Below are positions 37,105-46,283 of a stretch of DNA of 64,000 nucleotides, one piece after another (the stretch's first letter is position 1; each line of letters starts with the position of its first letter). The notes beneath the pieces were generated by a model. It worked only from the letters and a program-made list of their open reading frames with translations. It did not search any database and was not told where the DNA came from. Source of the stretch: Pelagadaptatus aseana (lineage in GTDB: Bacteria > Pseudomonadota > Gammaproteobacteria > Pseudomonadales > Cellvibrionaceae); contig BAABNI010000004.1 of NCBI GenBank assembly GCA_040365065.1, forward strand, positions 1 to 64,000, given 5' to 3'. The position numbers were made by a program, and so were the translations under genes.

Positions 37105-37311
37105 AGCGGCTTCAGCCATAAATACCCATCGCGGCATGACTCTACTGGCAAGTCATTCCCATTTCCAGTCAACTGCGGCTAGGGAACAATGGCCCCAGAC
37201 CGCATCAAAACGCTGCAGCAACGCTCACGCCCATTAATCCGATCAAAATTGTACAGAACTCAGACAATTTTAAGCGGTCTATTCTCCACACTTTTTTTGA
37301 GCATTTGCGTT

Positions 37312-38673
37312 ATGACTTCTGCTACCTATCTGTTACTGGTGTTGCTGGCCGGTGTCGGTTTTATTATTTATGGCACCACTCGCCTGAAGTGGCACCCCTT
37401 TATCGTTCTGCTGCTGGCCGCCTATGGCATCGGCTTTGCCGCCGGCATGGACCCGTTGGAGATCGGGGCAACAATTCGCAACGGGTTTGGCGGTATTCTG
37501 GGCTATATCGGCATCATCATTCTGCTGGGTACACTCATCGGCACCATCCTTGAGCGAACCGGAGCGGCCATCACCATGGCCAATACGGTACTGAAGCTGC
37601 TGGGCGACAAAGCACCGGGGCTGGCCATGAGTATCATGGGCTATATCGTCTCGATTCCAGTGTTCTGTGATTCCGGCTACGTGATTCTGTCTTCTCTGAA
37701 ACGTGCGCTGGTCGCCCGCACCAACGTATCCGCCATCACCATGACCGTGTGTCTGGCCACAGGTCTGTTCGCCTCCCACACTCTGATTCCACCAACCCCC
37801 GGCCCCATTGCCGCCGCGGGTAATCTGGGCTTGAGCGATCAACTGGGTCTGGTCATTCTGGTGGGCGTTTTTGTCTCTATTTTCACCATGGCGGCGGGAT
37901 ACGCCTGGGCGTTGTTTGCTGGCAGTCGCTGGACCAGCGCAGAGGATCAGGAGCACATGGATGAAAAAGAATATCAGGAAGCCCTGCAAAGCTATGGCAC
38001 CCTGCCTTCTGCCGGCAAATCCTTTGCTCCGATTCTGGTTCCCATCCTGCTGATTTCACTGGGTTCCATTGCAGCATTTCCCTCTCACCCGTTTGGTGAA
38101 GGCAGCATCATGCAAGTACTCGCGTTCCTGGGAAAACCCATTAACGCCTTGCTGATCGGCTTTTTCCTGTCCCTGCGTTTGTTGCCCCAGTTGAACAAAG
38201 TGACCATGAACGACTGGATGGAAGATGGTCTGAAAAGCGCCGCCATCATCATTATGATCACCGGTGTGGGCGGCAGCCTCGGAGCCATTCTCAAAGCCAC
38301 CGGGATTGGTGAAACTCTGGGCAACAGTCTGGCCGCCTATAACCTCGGCATCTTCCTGCCGTTTATCGTGGCGGCGGCATTCAAAACCGCTCAGGGCTCC
38401 TCCACCGTAGCTCTGGTCGCCACTTCGGCTCTGGTAGCGCCCATGCTGGCGAGCCTGGGGCTGGACTCCGATATGGGCCGGGTTCTGACGGTGATGGCCA
38501 TTGGTGCCGGCGCCATGACCGTTTCGCACGCCAACGACAGCTATTTCTGGGTGGTTACCCAGTTCAGCCGCATGGACGTAGCGACATCTTATAAAACCCT
38601 GACCCTGGGGACTCTGGTGCAGGGCCTGACCACCATTTCCGTTGTGGCCATCCTGTCTCTGGTTTTGCTTTAA
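37312..38673 (+). CDS. GntP family permease
   Basis: A 453-residue inner-membrane symporter of the gluconate/glycerate/D-serine (GntP) family with about 12-14 hydrophobic segments. Signature stretches are FCDSGYVILSSLKRALV, SHTLIPPTPGPIAAAGNLGL and TAQGSSTVALVATSALVAPML. A longer frame begins at 37189, but the ATG at 37312 gives the family length. Sugar acid specificity cannot be read from sequence. No kinase or dehydrogenase neighbour indicates the substrate. Confidence 0.9.
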   Translation: MTSATYLLLVLLAGVGFIIYGTTRLKWHPFIVLLLAAYGIGFAAGMDPLEIGATIRNGFGGILGYIGIIILLGTLIGTILERTGAAITMANTVLKLLGDKAPGLAMSIMGYIVSIPVFCDSGYVILSSLKRALVARTNVSAITMTVCLATGLFASHTLIPPTPGPIAAAGNLGLSDQLGLVILVGVFVSIFTMAAGYAWALFAGSRWTSAEDQEHMDEKEYQEALQSYGTLPSAGKSFAPILVPILLISLGSIAAFPSHPFGEGSIMQVLAFLGKPINALLIGFFLSLRLLPQLNKVTMNDWMEDGLKSAAIIIMITGVGGSLGAILKATGIGETLGNSLAAYNLGIFLPFIVAAAFKTAQGSSTVALVATSALVAPMLASLGLDSDMGRVLTVMAIGAGAMTVSHANDSYFWVVTQFSRMDVATSYKTLTLGTLVQGLTTISVVAILSLVLL

Positions 38674-38701
38674 AGAGTGACCGGCCGGTCTTTACAGCTT
38701 G

Positions 38702-38737
38702 ATAACGAATCGTTATATTGTGATTGATATAACGAAT
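38702..38737. promoter_or_regulatory. ATAACGAAT palindrome and repeat
   Basis: A 15-bp palindrome ATAACGA-A-TCGTTAT (38702-38716), followed 27 bp later by a second ATAACGAAT (38729-38737), in the AT-rich gap between the GntP gene and plsC. It looks like an operator for a dimeric regulator, but none is identified. Confidence 0.45.
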
Positions 38738-38743
38738 TATTTT

Positions 38744-38777
38744 AAAAACCCCTGCATCAGTGATGCGGGGGTTTTTT
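38744..38777 (+). terminator. Terminator after the GntP permease gene
   Basis: Hairpin AAAACCCCTGCATC/GATGCGGGGGTTTT (one wobble pair), loop AGT, ending in six T. It sits 22 bp before the TTG start of the acyltransferase gene. Confidence 0.85.
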
Positions 38778-38798
38778 GTATGCCAGAGGAGCCTCGCG

Positions 38799-39578
38799 TT
38801 GTCTCAAGCGACAGAAACATCCGCCAAGCAGGATACCCCCCGTCAAACCCCGGTAACCCTGGCCACCTACTTTCGCAGCAGTCTGTTCTATTTTCTGCTG
38901 TTTGCTTTTACCGCACTTTACGGATTGATACTCGCCATCAGCGCCTTGATTTTGCCCCTTGAGCAACGCTGTCAGCTGGCGCGCATCTGGAGTATCGGTA
39001 CCCTGACCATGGCCCGAGTCATCTGCGGTGTCAGATACAAGGTGACGGGTCTGGAAAACATCCCGGACAAACCCTGTGTGGTGATGAGCAAGCACCAAAG
39101 TGCCTGGGAAACCTATTTCCTGCAGAACCTGTTTGCGCCCCAGGCGACAGTATTGAAAGCCGAACTGCTCAGAATTCCAATCTTTGGCTGGGGTCTGAAA
39201 GCTCTTGAGCCCATCGCCATCGATCGTAGCCTCAAGCGCAACGCTTTGAAAGAAGTCATCAAACAAGGTGGTGAGCGACTGGCTCAAGGACGCTGGGTGG
39301 TAATTTTTCCCGAGGGCACCCGGGTTGCACCGGGCCAGAGCTCGACATTTGCCAACAGTGGTGCCCTGCTGGCGCAAAAAAATGGGGCTCAGGTACTTCC
39401 CGTGGCCCACAACGCCGGGGAATGCTGGCCGGGGCGCAGTGTCCTGCTGACACCCGGCGTGATTCAGCTGGTGATTGGCCCCGTTATCGACAGTACCGAA
39501 TTATCCGCCAAAGAGCTGGGCCAACAGACTCAGGACTGGATCAACTCGACGATGAAAGCCATAAGCGAGTTTGAATAA
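38799..39578 (+). CDS. plsC: 1-acylglycerol-3-phosphate acyltransferase (PlsC-like)
   Basis: A 259-residue membrane-associated acyltransferase for phospholipid synthesis. A hydrophobic N-terminal helix (LFYFLLFAFTALYGLILAIS) precedes the acyltransferase motifs SKHQSAWET (HX4E rather than the usual HX4D) and FPEGTR. I choose the TTG at 38799 because AGAGGAG lies just upstream; the ATGs at 38760/38763 lie within the terminator hairpin. The HQSAWE variant occurs in a recognised PlsC subgroup. The 3' end is followed by a short tandem duplication. Confidence 0.88.
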   Translation: MSQATETSAKQDTPRQTPVTLATYFRSSLFYFLLFAFTALYGLILAISALILPLEQRCQLARIWSIGTLTMARVICGVRYKVTGLENIPDKPCVVMSKHQSAWETYFLQNLFAPQATVLKAELLRIPIFGWGLKALEPIAIDRSLKRNALKEVIKQGGERLAQGRWVVIFPEGTRVAPGQSSTFANSGALLAQKNGAQVLPVAHNAGECWPGRSVLLTPGVIQLVIGPVIDSTELSAKELGQQTQDWINSTMKAISEFE

Positions 39579-39637
39579 GCCCTTAGCGATAAAGAAGGCC
39601 CTTAGCGGTAAAGAAGGCCATTAGAGAATTTGAATAA
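39562..39637 (+). repeat. Short tandem duplication after plsC
   Basis: Two near-identical 19-bp units (CCCTTAGCGATAAAGAAGG, then the same with GGT) follow the stop codon directly. A partial third unit runs into GAATTTGAATAAGCT, which copies the end of the plsC reading frame (GAGTTTGAATAAGC). It looks like slippage or a recent local duplication. Confidence 0.75.
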
Positions 39638-39645
39638 GCTGGCGA

Positions 39646-40437
39646 TCAGCCTTCCACATCCACAAAGTTGGGCGCACGTTTTTCCATATTGGCCATCACC
39701 GCTTCCATTTGATTGGGCGTACCCGCCAGCGCATCCTGCTCTATCGATTCGGCCAGTAAAGCCTCTTCGGCACTGAGGCGATCCTTGTTATTCAGCAGAC
39801 GTTTACAGGCGCGAATGGTATGCGGGCTTTTGTTGACAATGGCATCTGCCACGGCCAACGCTTCGGCCAGTGGGTCATCACACAGTTTGGTGACAAAGCC
39901 ATACTGCTCGGCTTCGACGCCGGAGAATATTCGGGCGGTGTAAGTCAGTTCACGCAGAATATCGCCGCGAACAAATTCACCCCAGAGTGCGGTCCCCGCC
40001 ATATCAGGCACCAACCCCCAATAGGTTTCACGAATGCTCAATTTGGACTTGGGAGAAACGTAGCGCATATCCGCACCACTGATGATTTGCAGGCCACCGC
40101 CCAGACAGGCACCCTCTACAACGGCCAGCACCGGCACTTCAAGCTCATGCCAAACCCAGGCAACCTGTTGATACAAATTGGTAATCCCGTGGGTTCTGGG
40201 AGCAAAGCCGTCATCGAGCATGCCCGAAGTAAAATTTTCCATATCCAGACCCGCACAGAAATTGCCATTGCTGCCAGACAGGATGGCAACTCGCACGGAA
40301 TTATCGGCTTTGATCGCCTCCCCCGCGGCAACCAGATCTTTAAACATCTGAATACTGATGGCGTTCATTCTGTCGGGGCGATTAAGCTCCACACGGGCAA
40401 CACCGTCAGCGACGGTATAAGCGATGGTTTCGAACAT
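39646..40437 (-). CDS. Crotonase-like enoyl-CoA hydratase/isomerase
   Basis: A 263-residue crotonase-fold enzyme. It has the oxyanion-hole segments SGSNGNFCAGLDMENF and VLAVVEGACLGGGLQIISGADMRYV. The catalytic acid positions of classical enoyl-CoA hydratase (two Glu) are not clearly conserved, so another crotonase activity is possible. Start ATG at 40437 (MFETIAYTV) with an AGGT upstream; the longer frame adds six unlikely residues. Convergent with plsC and apparently monocistronic. Confidence 0.85.
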   Translation of the reverse strand: MFETIAYTVADGVARVELNRPDRMNAISIQMFKDLVAAGEAIKADNSVRVAILSGSNGNFCAGLDMENFTSGMLDDGFAPRTHGITNLYQQVAWVWHELEVPVLAVVEGACLGGGLQIISGADMRYVSPKSKLSIRETYWGLVPDMAGTALWGEFVRGDILRELTYTARIFSGVEAEQYGFVTKLCDDPLAEALAVADAIVNKSPHTIRACKRLLNNKDRLSAEEALLAESIEQDALAGTPNQMEAVMANMEKRAPNFVDVEG

Positions 40438-40564
40438 GAAAATTACCTGAATCAAAATTAATTGGAATCAAAGGCACACTGTTGATCCGTGAACCTCTGA
40501 GTAATGTCACCATTAAAAATGATAAAGCGACTCAGGGAAACAATGCTTTACAAAACTCTTGGCA

Positions 40565-41746
40565 TCAGGAGATAGCGCCAGCACCACACAGGGTCCCAGC
40601 AGAGAGTTCAGTTTGAGACTCAGTGGCAGCGCCCGGATGATACAGACGAGTACAGCAACGGCCATCACGCTTAGCCTGATAAAGCGCTTCATCGGCTCGT
40701 TTCAGGGCCGCCTCGGGCGCAACATCAACCGTCATTTCACTGATGCCTACGCTGCAACTCACATGCAGACTGGCTTCAGCACCAAGATCAACTGGCGTCT
40801 GCGCCAGGGCCTGATGGATGCGATCGGCCAGCAGGCAGGCATCCTTAGCATTGGCACCGGGCAGAACCGCTACAAACTCTTCCCCGCCATAGCGAGCACA
40901 GACATCGCTGTTTCGGGCTTGTTTTGACAACAAGCGCGAGAAGAATCTGATGACATCATCACCGGCCTGATGCCCCAGCTCATCATTGATTTTTTTAAAG
41001 TAATCCAGATCGAACATCACCACACTGCAGCGGGAAGGCTCCCGCTGCAAGCGCTCATGCTCGAGTACCATCATGGTATTCAACCCCCCCCGATTCAATA
41101 GCCCGGTCAGCGAGTCTTTCATGGATTGTCGATGCAGCATCAGCTGGCAGTGCAGCTGAGACAGCTGAGCCCAGATCGCCACTCCCATCATCAGGCACAG
41201 CAACCAGAGATGACCAATACCAGCCACCGTAAACAGTGTGCCCCTGCCCAGTTCATCAAGCGATAACAGCAGCACGGTAAAGCTGGCCAATCCTAACCCC
41301 TCACTCAGGGTCAACGGAAAGATACTGTGCATGGCAATGATCAACATGGGTAAAAAGGTATAACTGATCAACCAGTCCGAATGTTCCTGCTTCAAAATTA
41401 ACTGGGCAGCGATTTGAAACAGCGATGGCAGAACCATCAGAATCACCAATCGCAGCCGAGCCATTTTCAAAGTCGGCTGACAGGGGGCCAACCAAAGCCA
41501 CAACAGCATCATGGAAAACAGAATTCTTGCTAACGCCATCGAGGCCACTGCCGGCGCTGGCAGAATAATAAAATCAACGGGGATCCACAGTGGTGTCAGT
41601 ATCGCAAACATACCCGCCAACAGGCGCACCCGGGAGTCGATGTACTGGGCGCGAATATCGCCAAAGCCAGTGGGGTGTTGCCTACCGACGAGCAAATCCG
41701 CAATACGAGCCAGTCCTTGCTGGCCTGCGACTATCCAAGATCCCAT
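40565..41746 (-). CDS. Membrane-bound diguanylate cyclase
   Basis: Makes cyclic di-GMP from two GTP. The 393-residue protein has an N-terminal membrane region of about six helices (roughly 40-205) without a recognised sensor domain, and a GGDEF domain (about 225-380). The catalytic motif is RYGGEEF, with an RNSD allosteric I-site (RxxD) five residues before it. Start ATG at 41746 (MGSWIVAGQQG) preceded by AAGGA; the longer frame starts in non-family sequence. Confidence 0.93.
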   Translation of the reverse strand: MGSWIVAGQQGLARIADLLVGRQHPTGFGDIRAQYIDSRVRLLAGMFAILTPLWIPVDFIILPAPAVASMALARILFSMMLLWLWLAPCQPTLKMARLRLVILMVLPSLFQIAAQLILKQEHSDWLISYTFLPMLIIAMHSIFPLTLSEGLGLASFTVLLLSLDELGRGTLFTVAGIGHLWLLCLMMGVAIWAQLSQLHCQLMLHRQSMKDSLTGLLNRGGLNTMMVLEHERLQREPSRCSVVMFDLDYFKKINDELGHQAGDDVIRFFSRLLSKQARNSDVCARYGGEEFVAVLPGANAKDACLLADRIHQALAQTPVDLGAEASLHVSCSVGISEMTVDVAPEAALKRADEALYQAKRDGRCCTRLYHPGAATESQTELSAGTLCGAGAIS

Positions 41747-41952
41747 GTTTGATTCCTTTGACTTGACAGCTGCACAGACGCCCACTGTCAGCTGGCGGCA
41801 CAACCGCAATGAGCACCATGATTGCCAATAAACAAACACAGCACCGTCTTAGATTTTTATTAGACGCCAATAATGACACTACAACTTAAAAGGTTATTTG
41901 ATCCGCATCAAGACGCCTAAATCAACATGCATTTATATTTTGCACAATTTAC

Positions 41953-41981
41953 TTGCTCACAATTATAAAGATCGCTATAGT
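41953..41981 (+). promoter_or_regulatory. Promoter of the P460-like cytochrome gene
   Basis: TTGCTC (41953-41958), 17-bp spacer, TATAGT (41976-41981), about 90 bp before the ATG. The 326-bp gap 41747-42072 holds no gene; nothing else in it was recognised. Confidence 0.6.
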
Positions 41982-42072
41982 AGCCTCCACCATCAGGACG
42001 CTAACACCTATATTGGTGCCCGAACTACCACACAAGAACAACACCACCAGAACAACAGGAGCAAATCCAATC

Positions 42073-42672
42073 ATGAAATCGTTCTTACTGACTCTGACAG
42101 GCTTCGCCGTGTTATCCATGCAGGTGATCGCGGAAACTGTCACCGATAGCACTGACGCCTTGAGCGTTGATGCAGACACTTTTGAGTGCATGCTGGATAT
42201 GACCAAAGTACGTCACTTCTATGTCGGCAACCTGAATCCGGACAAATTGGAAGAAACCAAATCACTGGCCGAAGCAGGTCAGGGGGAATACCCGGAAGGA
42301 TCCATCGTGCAACTGGTTCCCACCGAAGTGATGGTGAAACAACCCAAAGGTACCAGTCCTGGCACCAAAGACTGGGAGTTCTTTGAGCTCAACGTATCAG
42401 CCGAAGGTACCCAGATACACAAGCGTGGCTATGCCGATGTGGTGAATCGATTTGGCGGTAACTGTCTCGGTTGTCACATCAAGGCCAAACCCGAGTTCGA
42501 TATGGTGTGTGAGCAGGGCCACGGCTGCGACCCCATCCCACTCACCCGTGACGTTATTGCTCTGCTGCAAAAGACCGACCCACGTTGTGGTGGTCGCTAC
42601 GTGCCGACTGAACAGGAAATAGCGGTACTGAAACAGTTGCGCGCGGCTCTGTCACAAAGAAATGCCCAGTGA
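42073..42672 (+). CDS. Exported c-type cytochrome, P460-like
   Basis: A 199-residue predicted periplasmic heme protein. It has a signal peptide to about residue 20 (SMQVIA) and a single CXXCH motif (CLGCH, 131-135). The region before it (TKDWEFFELNVSAEGTQIHKRGYADV) resembles the beta-rich fold of cytochrome P460/c'-beta proteins, which bind or oxidise small N-oxides. Extra cysteines (CEQGHGC, RCGG) in the tail are unusual. The assignment to P460 is tentative; the heme motif is clear. Start ATG at 42073 with AGGAG upstream. Single gene with its own promoter. Confidence 0.65.
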   Translation: MKSFLLTLTGFAVLSMQVIAETVTDSTDALSVDADTFECMLDMTKVRHFYVGNLNPDKLEETKSLAEAGQGEYPEGSIVQLVPTEVMVKQPKGTSPGTKDWEFFELNVSAEGTQIHKRGYADVVNRFGGNCLGCHIKAKPEFDMVCEQGHGCDPIPLTRDVIALLQKTDPRCGGRYVPTEQEIAVLKQLRAALSQRNAQ

Positions 42673-42697
42673 CTTAAAAAGAAACGCGCAGTAACTA

Positions 42698-44134
42698 TTA
42701 ATCTGACATCAACCGGAAAGGGCTGGCAGCTTCCAATTCCAATGCCAGTTGCAAAAGACGCCTGTCCTGCCCATAGGGTGCCGCAAACTGCACGCCTATG
42801 GGCAAGCCATTGGCGGCCACTCCCAGCGGCAGGGATATGGCCGGTGCGCCGGACACATTCTGGCCGGGTGTAAAAGCCGCAAACTGACTGACTCTGGCAA
42901 AGCTTTCTTCAAACTCGACTTCTGGGCCAATGTGCCCCAACTGCGGGGCAACCGTTCCAGTTGTGGGGCTGAGCAGCAAATCGTACCCCTCAAACACCCG
43001 GGCGTAATCGTGCCGAAACTTGCGCAAGCGGCGAAACGCGAAGGGAGCGCGGTGAATATTTTTGCCAAAATGGCGCGCCAGACCCTTGGTCCACTCATCG
43101 GTTTTATGCCACTGGAAATCCCTGCTTAGTACCCGGCGACCAAAATGCCTGAACCCGAACGCCATCATCGACCACAGCAACAGAAAATCGTACATAAACT
43201 GCTCGGGAAAAGGGCTGCCAATTTCTTCCACCTGATGCCCTAACTGCTCGCACAGTCTGGCCGCGGCAAGCGTAGCGTCGCGGCATTCTGGGTCGCAAAC
43301 GGTGCCGTCCACGCGATGGGTAAAAACACCAACCTTCAAACGCTTTTGGCCAGGTTCGGTGACATGCCCTAACTCTGGCAATCTGGGGTTGCGGTAAAAC
43401 GTCTCAGCGGCCGCATAGAACGCGGCGGTATCACGCACACTTCGGCTCACCACGCCCTGTGCCACAATATTGACCGGCAACTTGGAAGATGCCGGTACCC
43501 CAACCAGACGGTCACGGGTTGGTTTTAAGCCCACCAGTCCGCTGCATGAAGCCGGAATTCGAATCGAGCCACCACCATCATTGGCGTGAGCAATCGGTAC
43601 CACACCGGCGGCAACCATGGTGGCAGAGCCTCCCGAAGAACCGCCGCAAGAATAATCCGTGTGCCAGGCGTTGTGAGTCGTGCCGCCAGATAAGGGTTCC
43701 GTGGTGGCCGTCAGGCCGAATTCCGGCAAATTGGTTTTGGCAATTGCCACCAAACCCTGAGCATTGAACTGTTCGATAAAGTCCGACGTCTGCCGTGCTG
43801 GTAATCTGGAGGTGGCGTGTGAGCCCATCAAGGTGGGGAGCCCCTGAACATCATCGGTGTCTTTAATCAGGGTCGGTACCCCGGCAAAAGCGCCTTGCGA
43901 TAATGCGTTGGATTGCTTTCGAGCCCGATCGTAACAAGGCGTGATAATGGCATTAAGTTGCGGGTTAGCGCGTTCTGCCCGCTGAATCGCAGCCTCTACC
44001 GCTTCACCGGCAGAGATTTCACCCATCTTGATTCGCTTCGCAATGGCTACGGCATCGTCAATCCCCAGTGCATCGTCTGCAAAGGTGCTGACACGCTTTT
44101 CTGATCCGGCCACCCGCTGTTCTGCTTCACTCAT
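42698..44134 (-). CDS. Amidase (amidase signature family)
   Basis: A 478-residue amidohydrolase with the Ser-Ser-Lys triad. The lysine is in VPTLIKDTDDVQG, the glycine/serine-rich loop is CGGSSGGSATMVAAG, and the nucleophile region is DGGGSIRIPASCSGLVGLKPTR. Probably hydrolyses a small amide; not GatA, since no gatB/gatC neighbours exist and the C-terminal half differs. No signal peptide. Unlinked to neighbours by strand spacing (170 bp to the next gene). Confidence 0.9.
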   Translation of the reverse strand: MSEAEQRVAGSEKRVSTFADDALGIDDAVAIAKRIKMGEISAGEAVEAAIQRAERANPQLNAIITPCYDRARKQSNALSQGAFAGVPTLIKDTDDVQGLPTLMGSHATSRLPARQTSDFIEQFNAQGLVAIAKTNLPEFGLTATTEPLSGGTTHNAWHTDYSCGGSSGGSATMVAAGVVPIAHANDGGGSIRIPASCSGLVGLKPTRDRLVGVPASSKLPVNIVAQGVVSRSVRDTAAFYAAAETFYRNPRLPELGHVTEPGQKRLKVGVFTHRVDGTVCDPECRDATLAAARLCEQLGHQVEEIGSPFPEQFMYDFLLLWSMMAFGFRHFGRRVLSRDFQWHKTDEWTKGLARHFGKNIHRAPFAFRRLRKFRHDYARVFEGYDLLLSPTTGTVAPQLGHIGPEVEFEESFARVSQFAAFTPGQNVSGAPAISLPLGVAANGLPIGVQFAAPYGQDRRLLQLALELEAASPFRLMSD

Positions 44135-44253
44135 CGCGCTTCCTTTTTATTATCCAGCCACTGCTGATTATTGTGAGCAACATTGAAAAATTAACAACGC
44201 AGTAACCATGCCCGAAATTCCCTGTCATTAGCAATACAACGGCAAAAACAAAA

Positions 44254-44279
44254 AAGGGCAGACCTTTGGCCTGCCCTTC
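44254..44279 (-). terminator. Terminator of the GMC oxidoreductase gene
   Basis: Stem AGGGCAG/CTGCCCT with a nine-base loop that can partly extend the stem, followed on the minus strand by a T-run. Lies 25 bp past the stop. Confidence 0.85.
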
Positions 44280-44303
44280 GGGGGTACATCAACGAGGGAT
44301 TAT

Positions 44304-45920
44304 TCAGGAAGATTGTGCGAGCTTTTCCTGCTTCATCATGTCCGCCACTTTCTCTGCAATCATAATGGTCGGCGCATTGGTATTGGCACCAATCAGCAAC
44401 GGCATGATGGAGGCATCCACCACGCGGATACCTTCGAGACCATGAACCTTGAGGCTCTGGTCAACAACCGCCATATCGTCACTGCCCATTTTACAGGTGC
44501 CCACCGGGTGGTAGACGTGCGCCCCTTCACGGCGCAGAAAACCCTCAACATCTTCATCACTGGTGAAGGGCTTCGGCGGCTGAACCGAGTCGCCCCGGAT
44601 ATCATCCATGGCAGAGTGATTGGCAATTTCCATCACCCGCTTCACCGCATCACGCATCTGCTTCATATCGTCCGGATGCTGCAACAGGTTCAACTGAATA
44701 TCCGGTTGCGCCATTGGGTCTTTGCTGGCCAGAGTCACCTCACCCCGGCTTTTCGGGCGTGACAGGTTGACCAGATAACTGAAGCCCCATGAAGCCATCA
44801 ACTTCCAGTCTCTGGCGTGATCGCGGTATGCCAATGGCACAAAGTGGATCTGGAAGTTGGGCAGCGGCTGATCATCATCGGATTTGAGAAAACCACCCAT
44901 TGAGGTAGGAGGGTTGGCGATCCAGCCCTTACCGGTAATCAGGTAGCGAATATAGGCGCCGACCGCTTTGATCATTCCCAGAGGGGTCATGGAAATCCCA
45001 GACTTGGTCTTGCTCTTGAAGACCAGCATTACATCGGGGTGTTCCTGCAGGTTTTTGCCCACACCGGGCAGATCATGAACGACGTCAATGCCCTTCTCTT
45101 GCAGCTCTTGTGCAGGGCCGACGCCGGACAACAGCAACAACTGGGGAGACCCAAAAGCGCCACTACTGAGGATAACCTCTTTGCGAGCGCGGACGATTTT
45201 GGTTTTGCCATTAACAATATATTCCACCCCTACAGCACGTTTGCCTTCAAACAGAATGCGTGAGGCCTGAGCGCCGGTTTCAATCAGCAGATTGGGACGG
45301 CTCATCGCCGGGGCAATATAACTGGCACGAACACCAGCGCGTTTACCGTCTTTAACGGTAAACTGAAAGACCCCAACACCTTCCTGATTCTCACCGTTAA
45401 AATCGGGATTGTAGCGGTAACCCAGCTCGAGACTGCTGCGCAGAAAGTTGTTATACATCTCGAAATCAACGCCACCGTCGGTCACATTCAGTGGACCGCC
45501 CACACCGTGAAATTCATTTTCACCGCGCTCGTTATTCTCGGCCTTTTTAAAATACGGCAACACGTCTTTATAGCCCCAGCCCGGATTACCCTCGGCCTCC
45601 CAGGCATCGTAGTCAGCGGCGTCACCACGGGTATATACCATGGCGTTGATGTTACTGGACCCACCCAGGCCCTTACCTCTTGGTTGATATTGGCTACGAC
45701 CGTTCATGGAGGCGTCTGGCTTGGTATTAAAGCGCCAGTTGTAGATATTGCATTTCAGATCCTGCACCAAGGCCGAAAACATCGCCGGTGTCGAAATGAA
45801 TGGAGAATTGGCTTTGGAACCCGCTTCCAGCAAAAACACGGTATCGGTTCCGGATTCACTCAGGCGATTGGCCATTACACCACCACCGGAACCACCACCC
45901 ACAATAATATAATCGTACAT
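44304..45920 (-). CDS. GMC family FAD oxidoreductase (choline/alcohol dehydrogenase-like)
   Basis: A 538-residue glucose-methanol-choline flavoenzyme. It has the FAD motif IVGGGSGGGVMANRL at 6-20, the GMC signature GRSQYQPRGKGLGGSSNINAMVY, the second signature SSGAFGSPQLLLLSGVGP, and the catalytic histidine region AHVYHPVGTCKMG near 475-487. Close to BetA and to alcohol dehydrogenases of the AlkJ type. No betaine genes adjoin, so a medium-chain alcohol substrate is as likely as choline. Confidence 0.92.
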   Translation of the reverse strand: MYDYIIVGGGSGGGVMANRLSESGTDTVFLLEAGSKANSPFISTPAMFSALVQDLKCNIYNWRFNTKPDASMNGRSQYQPRGKGLGGSSNINAMVYTRGDAADYDAWEAEGNPGWGYKDVLPYFKKAENNERGENEFHGVGGPLNVTDGGVDFEMYNNFLRSSLELGYRYNPDFNGENQEGVGVFQFTVKDGKRAGVRASYIAPAMSRPNLLIETGAQASRILFEGKRAVGVEYIVNGKTKIVRARKEVILSSGAFGSPQLLLLSGVGPAQELQEKGIDVVHDLPGVGKNLQEHPDVMLVFKSKTKSGISMTPLGMIKAVGAYIRYLITGKGWIANPPTSMGGFLKSDDDQPLPNFQIHFVPLAYRDHARDWKLMASWGFSYLVNLSRPKSRGEVTLASKDPMAQPDIQLNLLQHPDDMKQMRDAVKRVMEIANHSAMDDIRGDSVQPPKPFTSDEDVEGFLRREGAHVYHPVGTCKMGSDDMAVVDQSLKVHGLEGIRVVDASIMPLLIGANTNAPTIMIAEKVADMMKQEKLAQSS

Positions 45921-46283
45921 AGAACGCCTCTCGTTAACGTGCCAGCCCAGAGGTATCCCCTGTTGCCGCGGTTTTTATTAGGGTGGCCATCTTAGTGAGG
46001 GCCCGAAAAGGGATCTATTCGATTTGTGCCAACTTCACGTCATTTATCCACATGTTCTTGAAAAATGACCTACATTCAGTCAAAAATCGAGATAATCAAC
46101 CGGGTATCTTGCGTCCGATCAGCCCCATAAGCCCATAAACAGCTCCCAGAACCATCCACTGCTCAGAGCCCAAAACCAAAAAGCGGCAGCCAGGTAAACT
46201 TCCGGGCCACCGCTTATCATTGCGACATTGAGAGCGCCAAACCAGCTGACATCGGCGTTGTTTGGTAACGCCGCTGCAACGGC
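45921..46283. other. Intergenic region, 363 bp
   Basis: No convincing gene. On the minus strand, 46182-46214 can form an imperfect hairpin (AGCGG...CCGCT with inner GGCC/GGC) followed by TTTTTGG, a plausible terminator for the HlyD gene. The part near 45921-46000 should hold the promoter of the GMC gene, but no clear boxes were seen. Confidence 0.4.

Noticed and set aside
39562..39637. CRISPR-like array
   Set aside because: Only two full units, directly abutting with no spacers, and no cas genes in the window.
46096..46155. Tiny minus-strand frame with a hydrophobic 19-residue product
   Set aside because: No ribosome-binding site, no family, and it lies just downstream of a likely terminator; best seen as chance.
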